A DNA stretch of 64,000 nt from assembly GCF_024713975.1 (NCBI RefSeq), contig NC_091114.1:3320001-3384000 (forward strand), read 5' to 3'. The position numbers and the translations under genes are program-made. Each line of letters begins with the position of its first letter. Within the stretch, counting starts at the first letter, position 1. The stretch is from Paralichthys olivaceus (taxonomy: Eukaryota > Chordata > Actinopteri > Pleuronectiformes > Paralichthyidae). Below, in pieces: positions 45,001-58,100 of the stretch. Under the pieces are notes generated by a model, which made no database searches, had not been told where the DNA came from, and saw nothing but the letters and a program-made list of their open reading frames with translations.

Positions 45001-47600
45001 TAATTTGGAATACTATTCGATCTACTCTCAGATATCCATAATGACAAAGTGAAAACATGTTTTTACATTTTCTCTTTTGCTAATTAAAAAACAAAGAAAA
45101 AAACAGAGATCTCAGTCCATCTTTGACAAATTGAATTGATTGGATGTAGTTTAGAAAGGCACATCAGGACGAAACCAGTCCAAAGGATCTTAGTGTCTTC
45201 TACAGTGTTCAGAGGAGCATGGTGACCTCAAAAGTAAGTGGAACCAACTCATTTAAAACAAGCTGGATTCCTCCTCGAGTTAAGTGTGGGAAGAAAGTTA
45301 GGGAGGTGACCAAGAACCCAATGGTCAGTGAAACAGAGCTTCAGAAGTTCCGTGGAGAGATGAGAGAACCTGATGGAAGCAAGGCCTTCGCAGTAGCCTC
45401 CGACATTCAGGTATTCATTGCTCCATAGCGTTTATGACACCGGAACATCTGTTAAGCTACCTCGAGTTGTCAGTTCAAAGATACTTCCCCATAAAATCTG
45501 ATAGAGCTTGGGTGGATTTGCAAGAAGACTTGATGTGGTAAATGCTTCCGAAAGGTCAATGCTTACACTTTGTCTCTATGGTTAATGAGTTTAGATTTAA
45601 AATTGAATCTATAACACAGTAAAAAATATTGAGGGTGAATACTGGATATTTTCTGAATCCTGTGCACATGTGCTCACTGTGTAGATGCTGGCTTCGTGGC
45701 CTGGAGCCGGTCGATGGGACTCACCCCATGTTTCTGCAGTGTTGACCAACTCCTCTTCACCTTTGGTCAGGTCTTCATCAACAGGTAGACATCCTCATAT
45801 AAACCTGTGTCATTGCTACTAAAGTAGGTCTCAAAACAGCTTTCCATAACTGCCTATAAAATCTACTGTCTAACTTATACTGCTTTAGTTCCACAGTAAA
45901 AATGTGATAGTTCGATTACAACATATTTATAGTCAGCTGTTGTGCTGTAAACAAGTGATTCAGTGTTTTTCCTTTCTGTTGTTTTAGTGAGATTCTTTCC
46001 AACTGGCAGAAGAAAATCCAATGGTTTGGTAGGAACATCATTTTCTCCGTTTTGAAAAGAGAGAGATATTAGATTTACTCCGTGGTCATGAGCATAAAAC
46101 AACAAGCTAGGCTCTGGGTCACCCTGGGATCTGCATAAGCCTCTTGCAATGAGACCAGTATTCATAGTTGAAATTGATGAATGAATCGTGGAGTTTCGGA
46201 TGTGTCAGTGAGGTATAGTTATCTCAACAATACAAAGGAAGGTTGCGATTACTTCCTGCTTTTTTTTGTAGGTTGAAGAGACATCTGAAGACGACTCCAG
46301 CTCAGAAACACAAGACCTTCATGATGACCGTCTTCCTCCTTTCTTGAAAAGGTAATTTAATCTGTCATTGAAGTAGTTAGTATGCATTAGCTTGCAGGAA
46401 TAACTTGTCTTATTTACATATTTTGTGAATGTTTCTGTCATTCTGAACACCCTAAGAAACATACAAGCCCATGAAGATGACACTGAGATGTTCATTTTTC
46501 ATGATGGCTTCTAAGAAGTGTCATTCAGTTGCACATTTCCTGACTGTGGCTGTTCAGGTCTCCGTCCAGTTCTCACAGAGAATGGGAAGAAGTCCACGAG
46601 CGTGTTCGAGGACTCCTCACGACGCCAAAAGCTGTACGCCGACTTCTCTGCGTAAGTAATGACAAGCATCAGTATAGCTGCTTTCAGACATGCACAGAAC
46701 TCTGGAGAGTCTCCAGACGTTCTGCAGAGGGGCTGTATGTGAGAACCAGAGAATGTCCGACTAACGTTGCATATTCAAAACTGAAAAAAAGGAAGTTCGA
46801 AGTTCTGTAAAGGAAAACACGTGGTCTCCACAATGGAATTAATTTGTTTACGTCCTACCTGCTTGCCTCCCCCGTTACCTGAAGGCTCCGGAGATTTCTG
46901 TGTTGTTGTTTCGTTTCTGCAGAGAATCTCCTGCTGCATTGTGCATGTGTGAAAGTCCGGACCCAATTGTGCGGACATTTTCTTGAGTTCATGAAAACGG
47001 CTTATGTGTCTCAGTCTGTAAAATACTTTTTCAGCAGGTCATTCTACTTCTCCCCTTACCAGCCGCACCTCATTGTAGTGGGGTCTTATTGCATGTAGTT
47101 TACCTAAATAGGAATCACTTTGGACATTTAATATTTTATTATTTTAATCGTCATAAATTGTCTGATGTGCTCCCATTTCAATTTGCAAACTTAACACTTT
47201 CCACAGTACTAGTTTCTAAGTTTCTCTTCTCACCAGAAATACTTTTTATTCACCAATCATTCTTTATTATTCTAATGATTATGCCAAATTAAGTTTTCCA
47301 TTACTGTTGAGCTACTTTAGATGAAACCTAACATAATTATAACAAATTAATAAATATATTTTACAACTTACAGTAATTACCTGTGTGAATATATATATAT
47401 ATTTTTAGACTGGCATATTTCATTTTGTAGTTTATTTCTGAATTTGAATGTGTTTCAGTAAGAGCACAACTTTGCCACATGTATGTCTCTAGGAATGCAC
47501 AGAGCAACACATATATTCTTCTTTTCTATTTCAGGGGGCCACAGTCTCTGAGGTAGACCAGGTTCTGGCCAGAAGGTCCATCTCTCCAGGTCCACCCTGA
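39007..47600 (+). CDS. spata6l: Spermatogenesis-associated protein 6-like (12 coding exons, 376 aa)
   Basis: Exons 39007..39054, 40755..40892, 41066..41114, 42188..42229, 42349..42473, 43092..43184, 43419..43673, 45685..45784, 45988..46028, 46272..46351, 46558..46651 and 47535..47600; all phases agree (1131 bases). The N-terminal domain matches the SPATA6 family: SCPGVHLPAKDDIYLSVCF, CLPAVFPLLFHEKMTFEK, HAVDPRDIA, RRFLFPEPRLVPSF, REVLM and FPGIAPRLEFSTKTT. The middle is basic and Ser/Arg-rich (TSARRRRGRTGRERHG), ending in HLAQLSLDP. WEEVHERVRGLLTTPKA near the end also fits human SPATA6L. SPATA6 acts in the sperm head-tail connecting piece; the role of the -L paralogue is less clear. Intron 2 has a GC donor (AAG|GCAAGT, 40893). 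The eighth exon is the least certain. SPATA6L is preferred over SPATA6 because SLC1A1 is next door, as in human. Confidence 0.9.
41790..42115 (-). mobile_element. tRNA-like SINE in SPATA6L intron 3
   Basis: On - the 5' end reads GAGAGCGGGTCGCCAACC (A-box-like) and GGTTCGAACC (B-box), followed by a body ending near CACTCAAAGCACTTCACAG. This is the layout of a Pol III SINE common in teleosts. It is not a working tRNA gene: there is no cloverleaf or acceptor stem. Confidence 0.55.
43890..43960. repeat. hAT-type terminal fragment in SPATA6L intron 7
   Basis: CAGAGGTGGTAAAAACCCC and CTCAAGTAGAAGTACAAATA resemble the first bases of a common teleost hAT-like non-autonomous element. Only this end is visible. 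Confidence 0.35.
44880..45440 (+). mobile_element. Tc1/mariner-like DNA transposon relic in SPATA6L intron 7
   Basis: The part at 44935-45110 (CATAATGACAAAGTGAAAAC, preceded by TTGTGTCGTAGAT) matches a repeat common in fish next to Tc1 elements. From about 45120 the sequence follows a Tc1 element: GATTGGATGTAGTTTAGAAAGGCACA, then a short decayed transposase reading with REVTKNPMV and TELQ, from the N-terminal DNA-binding region. Most of the transposase, including the catalytic DDE region, is missing. Clearly dead. Confidence 0.65.
46681..46965. mobile_element. MITE-like element in SPATA6L intron 11
   Basis: GCTTTCAGACATGCACAGAA at the left and TTGTGCATGTGTGAAAGTCC at the right form imperfect inverted repeats about 285 bases apart, with no coding capacity between them. 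A fragment with GGGGCTGTATGTGAGAA also occurs near 37567. Confidence 0.5.
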
Positions 47601-48169
47601 TGATGTGGCCAGGCTCAGGAGAGGTGAGGGAGGTGGTGGAGCTGCCGAGTTTGAACGACTTTGAATTAAAAAATATGCCGCTCCCTTGGGGTGTCCTGGT
47701 GGCCTAATAATTTGAAACCACTGCTGCACGTCAGACCAATGTCTTTCTCTCCCCATGTTTTCATGTGTACTCTGAATTGGTTTAAATGGGAACCTGTTAC
47801 ATTGTCCGAAAAATATTTCATATTTTATGTTGTAATGCAGTTGTTTGGACTATGAAATACTTAGTAAAACATGATGAAGCATTTTCAGAGACTGTTTTCC
47901 AAAGTTATTTCGATGTAATTTATATTGATGATTTGTTTTAAGTCAATACACTAAATGTGTATTTTAACTTTGAGGTGCATTAATCATTCAGAGGGCTACA
48001 ACAAACTCACAGCTAAGTCACTCATCACCCCTTTATTCCTTGTTTCTTCTGAACTTGCACCCACTGCACTATGGATGACAGGTTAGGGAAATCTTTGCAA
48101 AGCGCCGTAGCAGCAAAAGCAACAGCAAATTCCGCTGTCTTGTTTATGTGTGTGATGCGAGACGACTGC

Positions 48170-48340
48170 ATTTCTCTTCTCGTGCATAGAAGGAGACGAC
48201 TGTTACGGAAGTTTCCTGGAAGCTGGTGAGAGGAGGACTCAGGCAGCGGCTGATGTCTTATGCAGAAGATTTGAATGTTGACTTGATGCATCAAGGAGAC
48301 CAGAAGAACAATATACAAACGCTAACAGAGTCCAAAGATG
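48170..48340 (+). repeat. Dispersed repeat, copy 2
   Basis: Partner of 32690-32915 in the opposite direction, sharing GATGCATCAAGGAGACCAGA and about 135 bases around it. Family unknown. Confidence 0.45.
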
Positions 48341-49667
48341 TCTCCCACAGCATCCCAGTATATCTTCCTCTACTTGTCACCCATTCTAACAGCACATCCA
48401 TGAATGGCTGGAATTTCTGTCACTCTCTATGCAACATGTAGGTGTCTAAATATGCATGAATAAATCACATTGTGTCCTCACGTCTTGCCACTGGTGTAAT
48501 GCACAAAGGAGTTGAAGTTGGTGCCTCTCTGTCATCTGAGTTAGATATGAAAGTCTATAAGTGTAGACACCACAATGTACTATTACTTGGTCCTTTATCT
48601 ATAACTTGACCTCGGGTACTGCTTAGAGAGAGAAGGGAGTATCTGTGGAATTAGACAGGCACTCCTCGTTTAATGGTGTACAGATATATTGTAATATACA
48701 CTATACATAATACAGTATATAGTGGCAGTAGTGTGTACAGTAATGTGTGAGGATATACAAAAATTCCTCAACAACGACTACCCTGCCGGTGAAATTAAAT
48801 TCTTACGTCTCAGTTTGAACGTGGCCTGGAGGCGGCAGAATAGGTTTGACGTCACACGTCTCTATATCGTTAATCTATCAAGCTGATATTGTCTAGCCCT
48901 CAGATAAATCACCCAAAGGCTATTAAAAGCAAATTGTGTCTATGGCGATGCAGCACTGTGTGAACTACTGTCATATATCAGAGAAATAGCTGCTCACTAT
49001 GACTGTGAGGCATTAAGCACCGGCTCCATCAGGAACATTGTGATCTACTGCAGAACGGCTGCATGTCATGTGGCAGTGCAGAGTCCTTTTAGTGGTTTGG
49101 TTGGTCAGTTTCAACAGAAGTCTTTGAATAATGCTATAAATAATGTTAAAAACTAGCAGGGGCAGCTTAACTGCAAAGACAGTGAAGGTGGTGGGTGATA
49201 GAAGGCTATAGCAAGGGTCTATTTCAAGGAGCACCTTTTTTAAGGATGCTGCTGAGAAGGGAAAAAAAAGGAGGCCCACAGTGCAGTGTTCATATCAGGA
49301 CATGGAGTCAGAAGAATAGGCATCAAGGACAAACTTTGTCAACTCTATGGATTTACACCATCTGACGTCAGAACAGGACGGTGGGAGAGAGCTCAGTGCA
49401 AATTAGGAAAACAACTTCATCTATTCGGCAACACATGCGCTGCAAAAAGTCACGACACATACAAATACAGAAACGTGCTGCAAATAGCAAAAACCACACA
49501 GGGAATGTTTCCAGGGGACCAAAAAAGTGATGAACCTGGCTGCAGTTCAGTGTGATGTGAAGTTATTGAAGTCTGCTACTCGTCAGTGGTTATGGAAGCA
49601 TTGAACTTTTTCGCTAATCGCAGTGAGTTTCTGTTTTTGCAGCCTCAGACAAAACAGCCTCAGACAA

Positions 49668-49790
49668 ATTATGACTTTATTCTTGCAATGGCATGACTTT
49701 ATTCTAATTAAATTAAAACATCATTCTTCTAATATCTTGACTTTGTTATTGTAATGTTACAACTTTATTCTCTCGAAATTTTACCAAGAA
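49668..49790. repeat. Degenerate minisatellite (ATGACTTTATTCTTGTAAT-like unit)
   Basis: Four to five imperfect units around GACTTTATTCTTGCAATG, GACTTTGTTATTGTAATG and AACTTTATTCTC. This kind of array is common in fish spacers. Confidence 0.6.
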
Positions 49791-51800
49791 AATACAGGTT
49801 GAAGTGCTGTAGTGTGAAATGGTTCTACAGATTCATTATTTTAATCATGGTGAAGATGTGTAGACAACAAAATCACACCAAAAATGATTAGCTTTCTTTT
49901 ATTAGCTTGCAGTTAGTCATTGTGTAGTGCATGTTGTTTCACATACTGTAGGTAATCAAGTAGTTGTTTGTATCGACACGGGTTATGTTGTTGCCATCAT
50001 AGTGTGCTTTTGAAAAATATGACCCAACCTGACTTGCAACGTTTATACACGCTTCATCTCCGATCAGTGTTAAGACAAGGAAGTTCACCCATGTTTCATT
50101 TCAAATGTGGCCCCTTTGGCAGAGTAGGGATAAACTGGGATTAAGACGCTGACAATAGCAATGGATTTTGCACAAAATGGTTTTGGACCTTTTCGAAACA
50201 TGAATGCCGGAGTAGGTTCTAAGGTTCTAGTCATGTGGAATCACAGTAAACCTCAAACTCCATCATTTTATCTCTTATCTTCTGAAAACAGACAAGGTTT
50301 GAGTTTCCGAGACCGTGGGACTTGGTTCACCAATTTGCCATTTTTGGAATACATTTCGGGAAATATCCTCCATTCTAAACTCCTGATAAGAAAGTCTTGC
50401 CACCCGGCAGCCATTTTGGCAACAACCCCATGTAATTATTTCAGGACAACAAGACCAGGACCTGGGAGTACTTCCATATGGTCATTATGACATAAATACT
50501 CTTTTGTCCACATGTTGTACTTCTAGTGCACACTCGCAAGGTTTCACAACTCTTGAACTAATGCTATGCTTATTTATCTTATGGATACAGTAAGATAATA
50601 CTTCTCCCTTCTATGTATGTTTGAAGTCACCGTGTCAGTTGAAACTGTCGGGAGCATTAAACCGTGCACTTGTGTAAACGTGACAACACAACTGGCTTGA
50701 TATGTTGTTGTTGAACAATGTGTTCAAGAATGCTACTGGCTTTTTAGAGATGTGTGTCATACAGCCAGCATGGTATTAGAGACTTTAAACCACTGGCTCT
50801 CTAAACATGTCAAACATGCCCCTGTTCAAAAAGTTAAATATTGACAGAATTCCAGTTGAAATATAATGTTATAATGGTCAGCACAATATCTAAATCTTAT
50901 TCTTCCAACATAGTTTCACCCCCATACACCCTCTGCAGTTACCAACCCTCGTTAGTTATTTTTGTTAGTCTCTCTTTTGTCGTCTGTCGCTGTCTGTACT
51001 TAATGTACAGACATGAGAGTGCTACTGATCATCCCGGCTCACTCTGGGGAAAAAAAAAAAAAAGTTATGTTGTCAACCTATTCCTTAGCTGATCAAATGT
51101 ACACAAAGGTTTTGTCTTGATTCACCAAAAATGTTTATAACCATCTACATTTTGTTTAACAGATGAAAGCTTGTCATGCATCTATGTGATAGCAGAGCTG
51201 CCGTAGCATCTGAACATATTTCAGTCCCACAACTTTGTCAAAATGAAGTAGCGACATTTTCTAAAGGAACATAGAATGACAAACTTTGCCAATCGGATTA
51301 ATGACATATAAATCCATGAGCTGACAAAGAAAAAGGTCTGGTTACAATCAGCCGTATCCAATAGGTTTCCCCCCCAATGCCTGAATACAATATTTATTAT
51401 TATTATATTTTGTAATTAATCAACATACTTTAGCGATTTGGTTCTGAAATAAAAAGTTTCACAGTGTTCATTGACTTCATAAGCCTTTTGTTGACCATCT
51501 CCAGTCTCTGTGAAGTCTCCATAAAAAAACCAGTCCGCACCAGCCACCCCCATTTCTTAACATATTGCCTCATGCAACTCGATGTAAAAACTCTTTATAT
51601 GTTTGGCACAGTTTAAATATACAGATAGCTATACAAGCAGTGCATCATGGGTAATAGACATTTCACAATAGGCACGCGAAGATCATTCAGACATTTTAGA
51701 CAATTCATGTCTGATCAAGGAGCAAAAAAGTACATGAATGAATTTATATATTTGTTGTAATACACACACCTCAGATACATCCTCATGCACACACACAAAT

Positions 51801-51804
<4 letters not shown>

Positions 51805-51842
<38 letters not shown>
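51805..51842. repeat. CA microsatellite
   Basis: About nineteen CA units with further CA-rich sequence on both sides. Confidence 0.9.
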
Positions 51843-51848
<6 letters not shown>

Positions 51849-52145
51849 ACTGTAAGTGCATCTTTGTATGAAGGAGACACTTGTTCAAAAGAAGACTGAC
51901 TTTTCTTAATCTTGGCACACTTTGAGTAAGAGGGAAGCACTTTAATCTAGTCATGGTTGCCCAACGTGAAGGGTGATCCTCTCAGATAATCTTAATGGAG
52001 GCTGCTATTGCTGATGTCTGAGCTTGGATGGGTCTGGCTGGATCGTTTTCCTCTCGCGTCATGGTGCTGATACATGATGGAAAGCTCTCTGCTTTACATC
52101 CCGTGCAGCATGCCACTCTCTCTGGCCCCCTGAGCCAGCCAGAGG

Positions 52146-55100
52146 CTAAAACTGGGAGGTTTCAGTGAAGGAGATTGCATCTGTCTTGTCGACTGTGAAG
52201 CCTCCGTTCACGTAGGATTTCTTCTCGCACTCTTCGTCATCCAGAGTGGCTTCCAGAGCAAAGGGGTTAGCGACGTCCACGTCTGATGACAGATCCATCC
52301 TCTCCAGTTCCCTCTTGGATAGTTTCTGGACGATACCGGCCCCGTAAGCGTCACCCAGCACGTTGATCATAGTACGGAACCGATCCCTGAAACACACCAC
52401 CAGAATAAATCTACAGCATGGCTCTTGTTTGAATATAAACTTGCAAAGGTAGAATAAGATTAAGGGACAGCAGATAAACTTACAGGAGCCAATCCACAGC
52501 CACAATCAGTGTGACATCACTTGCGGGTAAACCTACAGCTGTTAAGACTATCACCATAGTGACAAGGCCAGCGTTAGGGACTCCTGCTGCTCCAATACTG
52601 GCAACCGTTGCTGTGATACTGGAAAAAAACGACACTATGTCACAAATAGTTTTGTTAATGACTTAAAAGATATCAGAGGATATTTTTTCATTGGTGGCCT
52701 AAAATTTCAAGAGGACGCAAGAAATTCAGATAGAAAATTACAACAACAGAATAAATAAAAGCTAATTATATAAATATAAGTAACAGGTATAAATGTTTGC
52801 AGCTGGTTAATGTCCACATTAGACAATTCACATAGTCAAATATTGGATTTTGATCTTGTCTTGTTTCCTGTCAAAGTCATGGTGTGAGATAGATATCAGC
52901 TGTATGAAACCCCTGTGGCTATAAATGCCTCTGAGTAACCAAACGGTACCTGATGGTAACGATCTGGCCCACATCCAGAGCATAGTCATTCAGTTGGGCG
53001 ATGAAGATGGCAGCCACCGCCTCGTAGAGCGCCGTGCCGTCCATGTTAATGGTGGCCCCCACCGGGAGGACGAAGCGCGTGATTCGCTTGTCGATGCGGT
53101 TGTTCTCCTCGGCACATCGGAAGGTGACGGGTAGAGTGGCAGAGCTGGAAAACATTCAGTAAACCCAGTTTGTTACTGTGACCTTATGGCTTGTGGGGTG
53201 CCTATGGTCACACTGTGGCCCTGAATCCAAGTACATAACTATTCATATGTAAGGCTATTTATGCATGAGTAACGCTGGTGTTGAAATATGTGGGATACGA
53301 TTTGGCACAATGAGGAGCTTGGAGGAGTCTGACCTTGAGGAGATCATGAGCGCTGTCACCAGGGCCTGAGCCATTCCCAGTGTGAACGTGTACGGGTTCT
53401 TCCTCACGATGACAAAGTAGATGAGGGGAAGACAGAGGAGAGCGTGGATAGCTAGACTGTGGGGCAGAAGCACATTAACATGAGACTGTCACTGTTCACT
53501 CTCCATATCATTTCAATTACTAACCATAGATAATAGATAGATAGACAGATTGATTGATTGATTGATGATAATGGAGGGAGAGAGGGAGTGATGGGTGGAT
53601 AGACAGAAAGCTATATAGATAGATTGAGCTTTTAATAAGGTTATCAGAGGTTTATGTTGACTTCAATTAATGCAACTGCACTTGAGATGTGCTCATTACA
53701 AAGATATCTTTTAAAAAATGATCTGTTGACATGTTACATGCTGTTTGGTACAAATTTAAATCATTGTTACTGGATACACACTAAAAATTGTTGAGTGCAG
53801 TGCTTGAAAAGTTTTGGTATTCAGAGATATGATCACTTTCTGTAGCTGATTAGTGACTTAAACACACTTTTCTCACAACTCTTAATAATGTGTCTGATCA
53901 CAGGTTATAGAAGTTGCCAGATAATATATGCTGGAAAATCTAAAGGTCCCGACTAAATGGGGTAAAAATGTAAAATGTTAATTGACTGAACTAACTCCTT
54001 TTTAGATTATATTAATGGATGATATTAAAAGGCAGATCTGAAAAGATTTTTTGCATTCATAATGATAAACCGTGAAAATATAAACCTGATGTCATCACAG
54101 CCATTCAAAGCCTTGGACTAACCCTGTGACCCATCCGAAGGGGATTTTTAGTGCACTCTTTACTGGTGTCACTTTAGAGATTTAGAGGTGTGGGCATAGC
54201 TTTCATTACTGCATCTGCAGGCTGAGCAGTTTTAAATGTCCTTGTCCCTTATCAGCGCCCACACAGAGCTCATCTTTTACTGTATCACGTGGGGGAGAAT
54301 CGGCCCAAATGTCAACCGTAAATCCCAGTGTGTGGAACAGGCGGAGTAATGGGACAACTTACCCACTCAGCACGGTCACCATGTAAAGACCCATCTTCCT
54401 GAAGATCTCCCAATCTTCCACCTCAATGATCTTAGCAGCAATTAGGAACAGGATCCCTACTGGCATGTAGCTGAAAAAAAATTAAAAGGTACTGTAGTTT
54501 GAACTCTGTAGAATGATCTGTAACTATTTTTGATTGATTTAAAGGCACAGTGCGTACTATTCCCTGGGATCTGGAAATGAGGTTACATGTTTCGGACAAA
54601 TTACCCTTAACTTCCTCCTGTGGCTGCCTTCACCTTATGTACCATAACAAAAGTTAAAGGGCCTCTATAGAGTGAGGGTTTAGTTTTCTATTCTGGGCTA
54701 CTGTAGAAATGCAACATGGCAGACTGCATGGAGGAGGACCCGCTCATTTAAGGACATGAAAACACAATGATTCTCAGTTTCACCTTATTATACAGCCATG
54801 AAAACATCACTTCAATTATTACAGTCAATTTCTGCTTATGGATCTCTCTGAATCCGACGCACTGGATTTTTAATTAAAAAAATGTAAGTCCCAAATATTC
54901 AGTGGTTCGAGCTTTAAAAATTTGAAAACTTTCTTTTTATTCTATATCTTCTATGATATAATTGTTACATTTATTTGGGTTTTCAATTTGAAAATGTCTG
55001 TTTGCTAAAAAACTGACATGGCCTGTAGTGATGCTGGTTGCAGCTTTCTCTCTGAAACTCTAAAAGTCTCCTGCAGTAATTGAGCTGTGGCAAATAAAGA

Positions 55101-58100
55101 CCCGATGCTGGACTCTGTCCACAAAAGCATGAAGCTGCACCACTGCTGCTGCTCAAAGATCTGTTCACCCGTTCACTCAAAATTCTGTAAAACTCGACTC
55201 AGAGAACCACAAACTGGAGAATGAGTTGTAGTTGTCATTGTCGTGAATTCGCTAGCCACTGCTGAAGAGTGCTGCTTGCCTTTTTATCAAAAGATTTTAA
55301 TTTATGAAGTGTCCAAATCGCACAAAAAGACAGACAGATATTTTTGGGATTATTCGACGTATTTGAACATTTCTTGACCAAGTGATCATTTAAATCTCGA
55401 CCTAATTTGGACACAATGCCTTGCAGTGTATTTGATACATTTCTGGACTGCATGAGTTTTCCTCGATACTTCACTCTTGTATGTAATCTTCCCTTAAGCA
55501 CCACATTATATACCTCAGTCTTTTACACATACCACATAATTATGTGGACCAATTTCATAGTTGCTTCATTCAGTGCATCGAAAAATTCCAGGAGGATTCG
55601 CCCCTTTTCGCCCATCTTCCCAATGACGAGGCCAAAGGCGACACAGAACACGATAAGCCCCAACACGTTGATTCCGTCCGAATATGCCCCAATGATTTTA
55701 TAGTTCTTGGTGATATTCTGCAGAGAGAGGAAACAAGGAGGGGATTCATTCAGTTGGCCAAGACAGGAAGCTGCTCTCACAGCCACATTAGTTAATTCCA
55801 AAGACCCATTGATACGCTGTGCAAATGTTTTCTCAGCCCACTGACCCGTGGGTACTTATGGCTCATTATTGGGTCTTGTGATGCATTTAGAGCAGACGCT
55901 GGTTGCCAGGTGCAGAAACATAATGCGGAACTGATGGATCAACGAGGACATACTGTTGTCAGGTAAAGATCAAAACTCTTAAACTAGAGATCTCTGGCAT
56001 AAGTGTTCCTTTGCTTAATGACCAGCAAGACAATTCATCAGTTGTATTAAGGTAGTGACTGCTGTTCTTGAACAGAGTAGAGCAATGTGAACACTCACCT
56101 CTACTGCCTCCATGACCGTAGTTGTGAGAGGTGGAATACTTGTTGGGTCAGGTGAAACTTTTGGAGGTTCCAGCTCTTTGCGTTTGGTCTTGTACTGGTA
56201 ATTGGTCACATTTTGCAATATTAGATTCACTTCCACATGGTGTCATATTGTATAGTCTGACATTTTTGAAAGGCACTATAAACATACAGATGAAGGAATT
56301 ACCTGCTGAAAACAAGCCTGCACCAGATTTTCTGGAAACATGTTTCTGTTAATGAAAAGGGAGGATTTTAGTATCGATGTATACTTCAAATATTCGTAAA
56401 GACTCTTCATTCAAGTCAGAATCCAGAGGCAGTGGATGTAAGACATCTGTCATTTGCGGATGTCTACCTAAGGGATGGCAGGATTTTGTTAACAGAAAGT
56501 ACATGCTTACAATAAATTACCTTTTAATTCAAGAAACTGAAGGTTGAATATTTCAGCCTTATAACTTTGGAATTAAAGGCCCCAGGATACCACAAACAAG
56601 TATGTGTCAGATCAGCCAACACAACATGAAATACTTCTTTCTGATGTCTTCCAATGTAAACCTAACAATTAGAATGAATGTATCGTTTCAAGATGACATT
56701 CCATTGAGTGGGTTGTCAATGAGAACTGTGATATTTGGAACAGAAAATATTGATATCATGTTAATTATACACATATCATAATAGCGCCAAAATATTCTAG
56801 CACAAACCAAATCATTTCCATTTATTTTTTACAATAACTTTATGGCTATATATTAGTATTTTGAGTGCAATTCATTAACGAAAAATTAAAACTGTCGTAC
56901 GACATGGTGGAATACACACAGACCGTGTGTCCGAAAAATATTTCCCCAGCTGGGATACAAAACTGTGAGATCAGCAGAGGAGCTGAAAAATACAGTATGT
57001 CCCTCTCACTGGTGCAGGACAAAAGTTTTGTACCTTTTTTGTAATGAAGATAGCTCTCTAATGACTATTTTTGATAAATTCATAATTGTTGCCTTACGAT
57101 TTCCTTGGGTTGTTTGTTTTCTTACTGTTTTGTTTCGTCAGATTTGCACTAAACTTTAAAGATATTGAATGCACCGAGGGAACTATGGATTATTCCCCAA
57201 TGTTACAGAACAGCACACTTAAAACACAAAGCTAGTTTACAAATAAAAAAGGCAAAAGGTAAAAGACAATACAATCAATAAACAATGTTAAAGATATAAT
57301 ATATATCTTAGATAGAGATATGTGTATGTGCGTGTGTGTGTAAGTGAAAAAGTTAGTGAGACTTCAAACAAATCACTCCTTTAACATCCTTCTCACAACC
57401 AGACAGTATTCCATCACTTTTTATGTGTTAAGCTAAATGGAACACAAAAGGACTGTTCAAATGTGTGCATTTGTACGATTGGTTGTGTTGAGAGATGGGG
57501 GTGCATTGGGAGTCAGTCTCGTGACAGTGAGGTCACCTGATGAGGTCCAGGAGTGTGTCGACCGTGGTGACGTTGGGTGTGGTCCCGACCCTGTCAATGT
57601 GATCAGCTGTCTGGGAAACTCCTGGTTTGATCGTCATCACCAAAATAATTCCTGCAATGGACACCACCACAATTGGTTTTCTGATCAGAGCAGGAACTGA
57701 CACAAATGTTATCAACCACTTTTACATCACAACATTTGATTGACCTCCTAACTGAGCTCACCGAGGATAACTGCAATGATGGTTGTTGAGAAGTAATAGA
57801 TGACGGCTCGCAGACCGATCTTTCCCGATACCTCAGAGTCCAGGGCTGCAACACCTGTACACAAAAAAGGCACAATGTTACTTCACATCCATACCAAAGG
57901 TTCACCCTACCCCCAAGTTTCAAAATACTAGATTAGATGTTTCTATTTCAACCAGACTTCATTACATTGGGTGATGAGAACATGGAGTCTTATGCGCACA
58001 ACACTGTAATAATACATCCTGAGGCCTAATCAAGAACTGGAAACAAATAGAAGAGATGGTTAAATAAATGAGTGAAAACAAAATGAATATTTAGAAGGGT

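Larger units (their letters stand above)
47601..52145. other. Spacer between the converging SPATA6L and SLC1A1 genes
   Basis: Holds both 3' UTRs and repeats. A candidate AATAAA for SPATA6L lies at 48459-48464, though it may be beyond the true end. A dispersed repeat copy (48170-48340), a degenerate minisatellite (49668-49790) and a CA microsatellite (51805-51842) are listed apart. Between 49286 and 49555 an open frame of 89 codons has no family features. No exon-like block seen. Confidence 0.5.

Noticed and set aside
49286-49555. 89-codon frame between SPATA6L and SLC1A1
   Set aside because: No start context, domain or exon structure; surroundings look like repeat-rich spacer.
56015-56236. 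Longer version of SLC1A1 exon 6 starting [14 protein letters not shown]
   Set aside because: Joining in phase at CCAG|TAC (56194) restores the family sequence FQQYKTKR; the longer reading would put an intron end in the protein.
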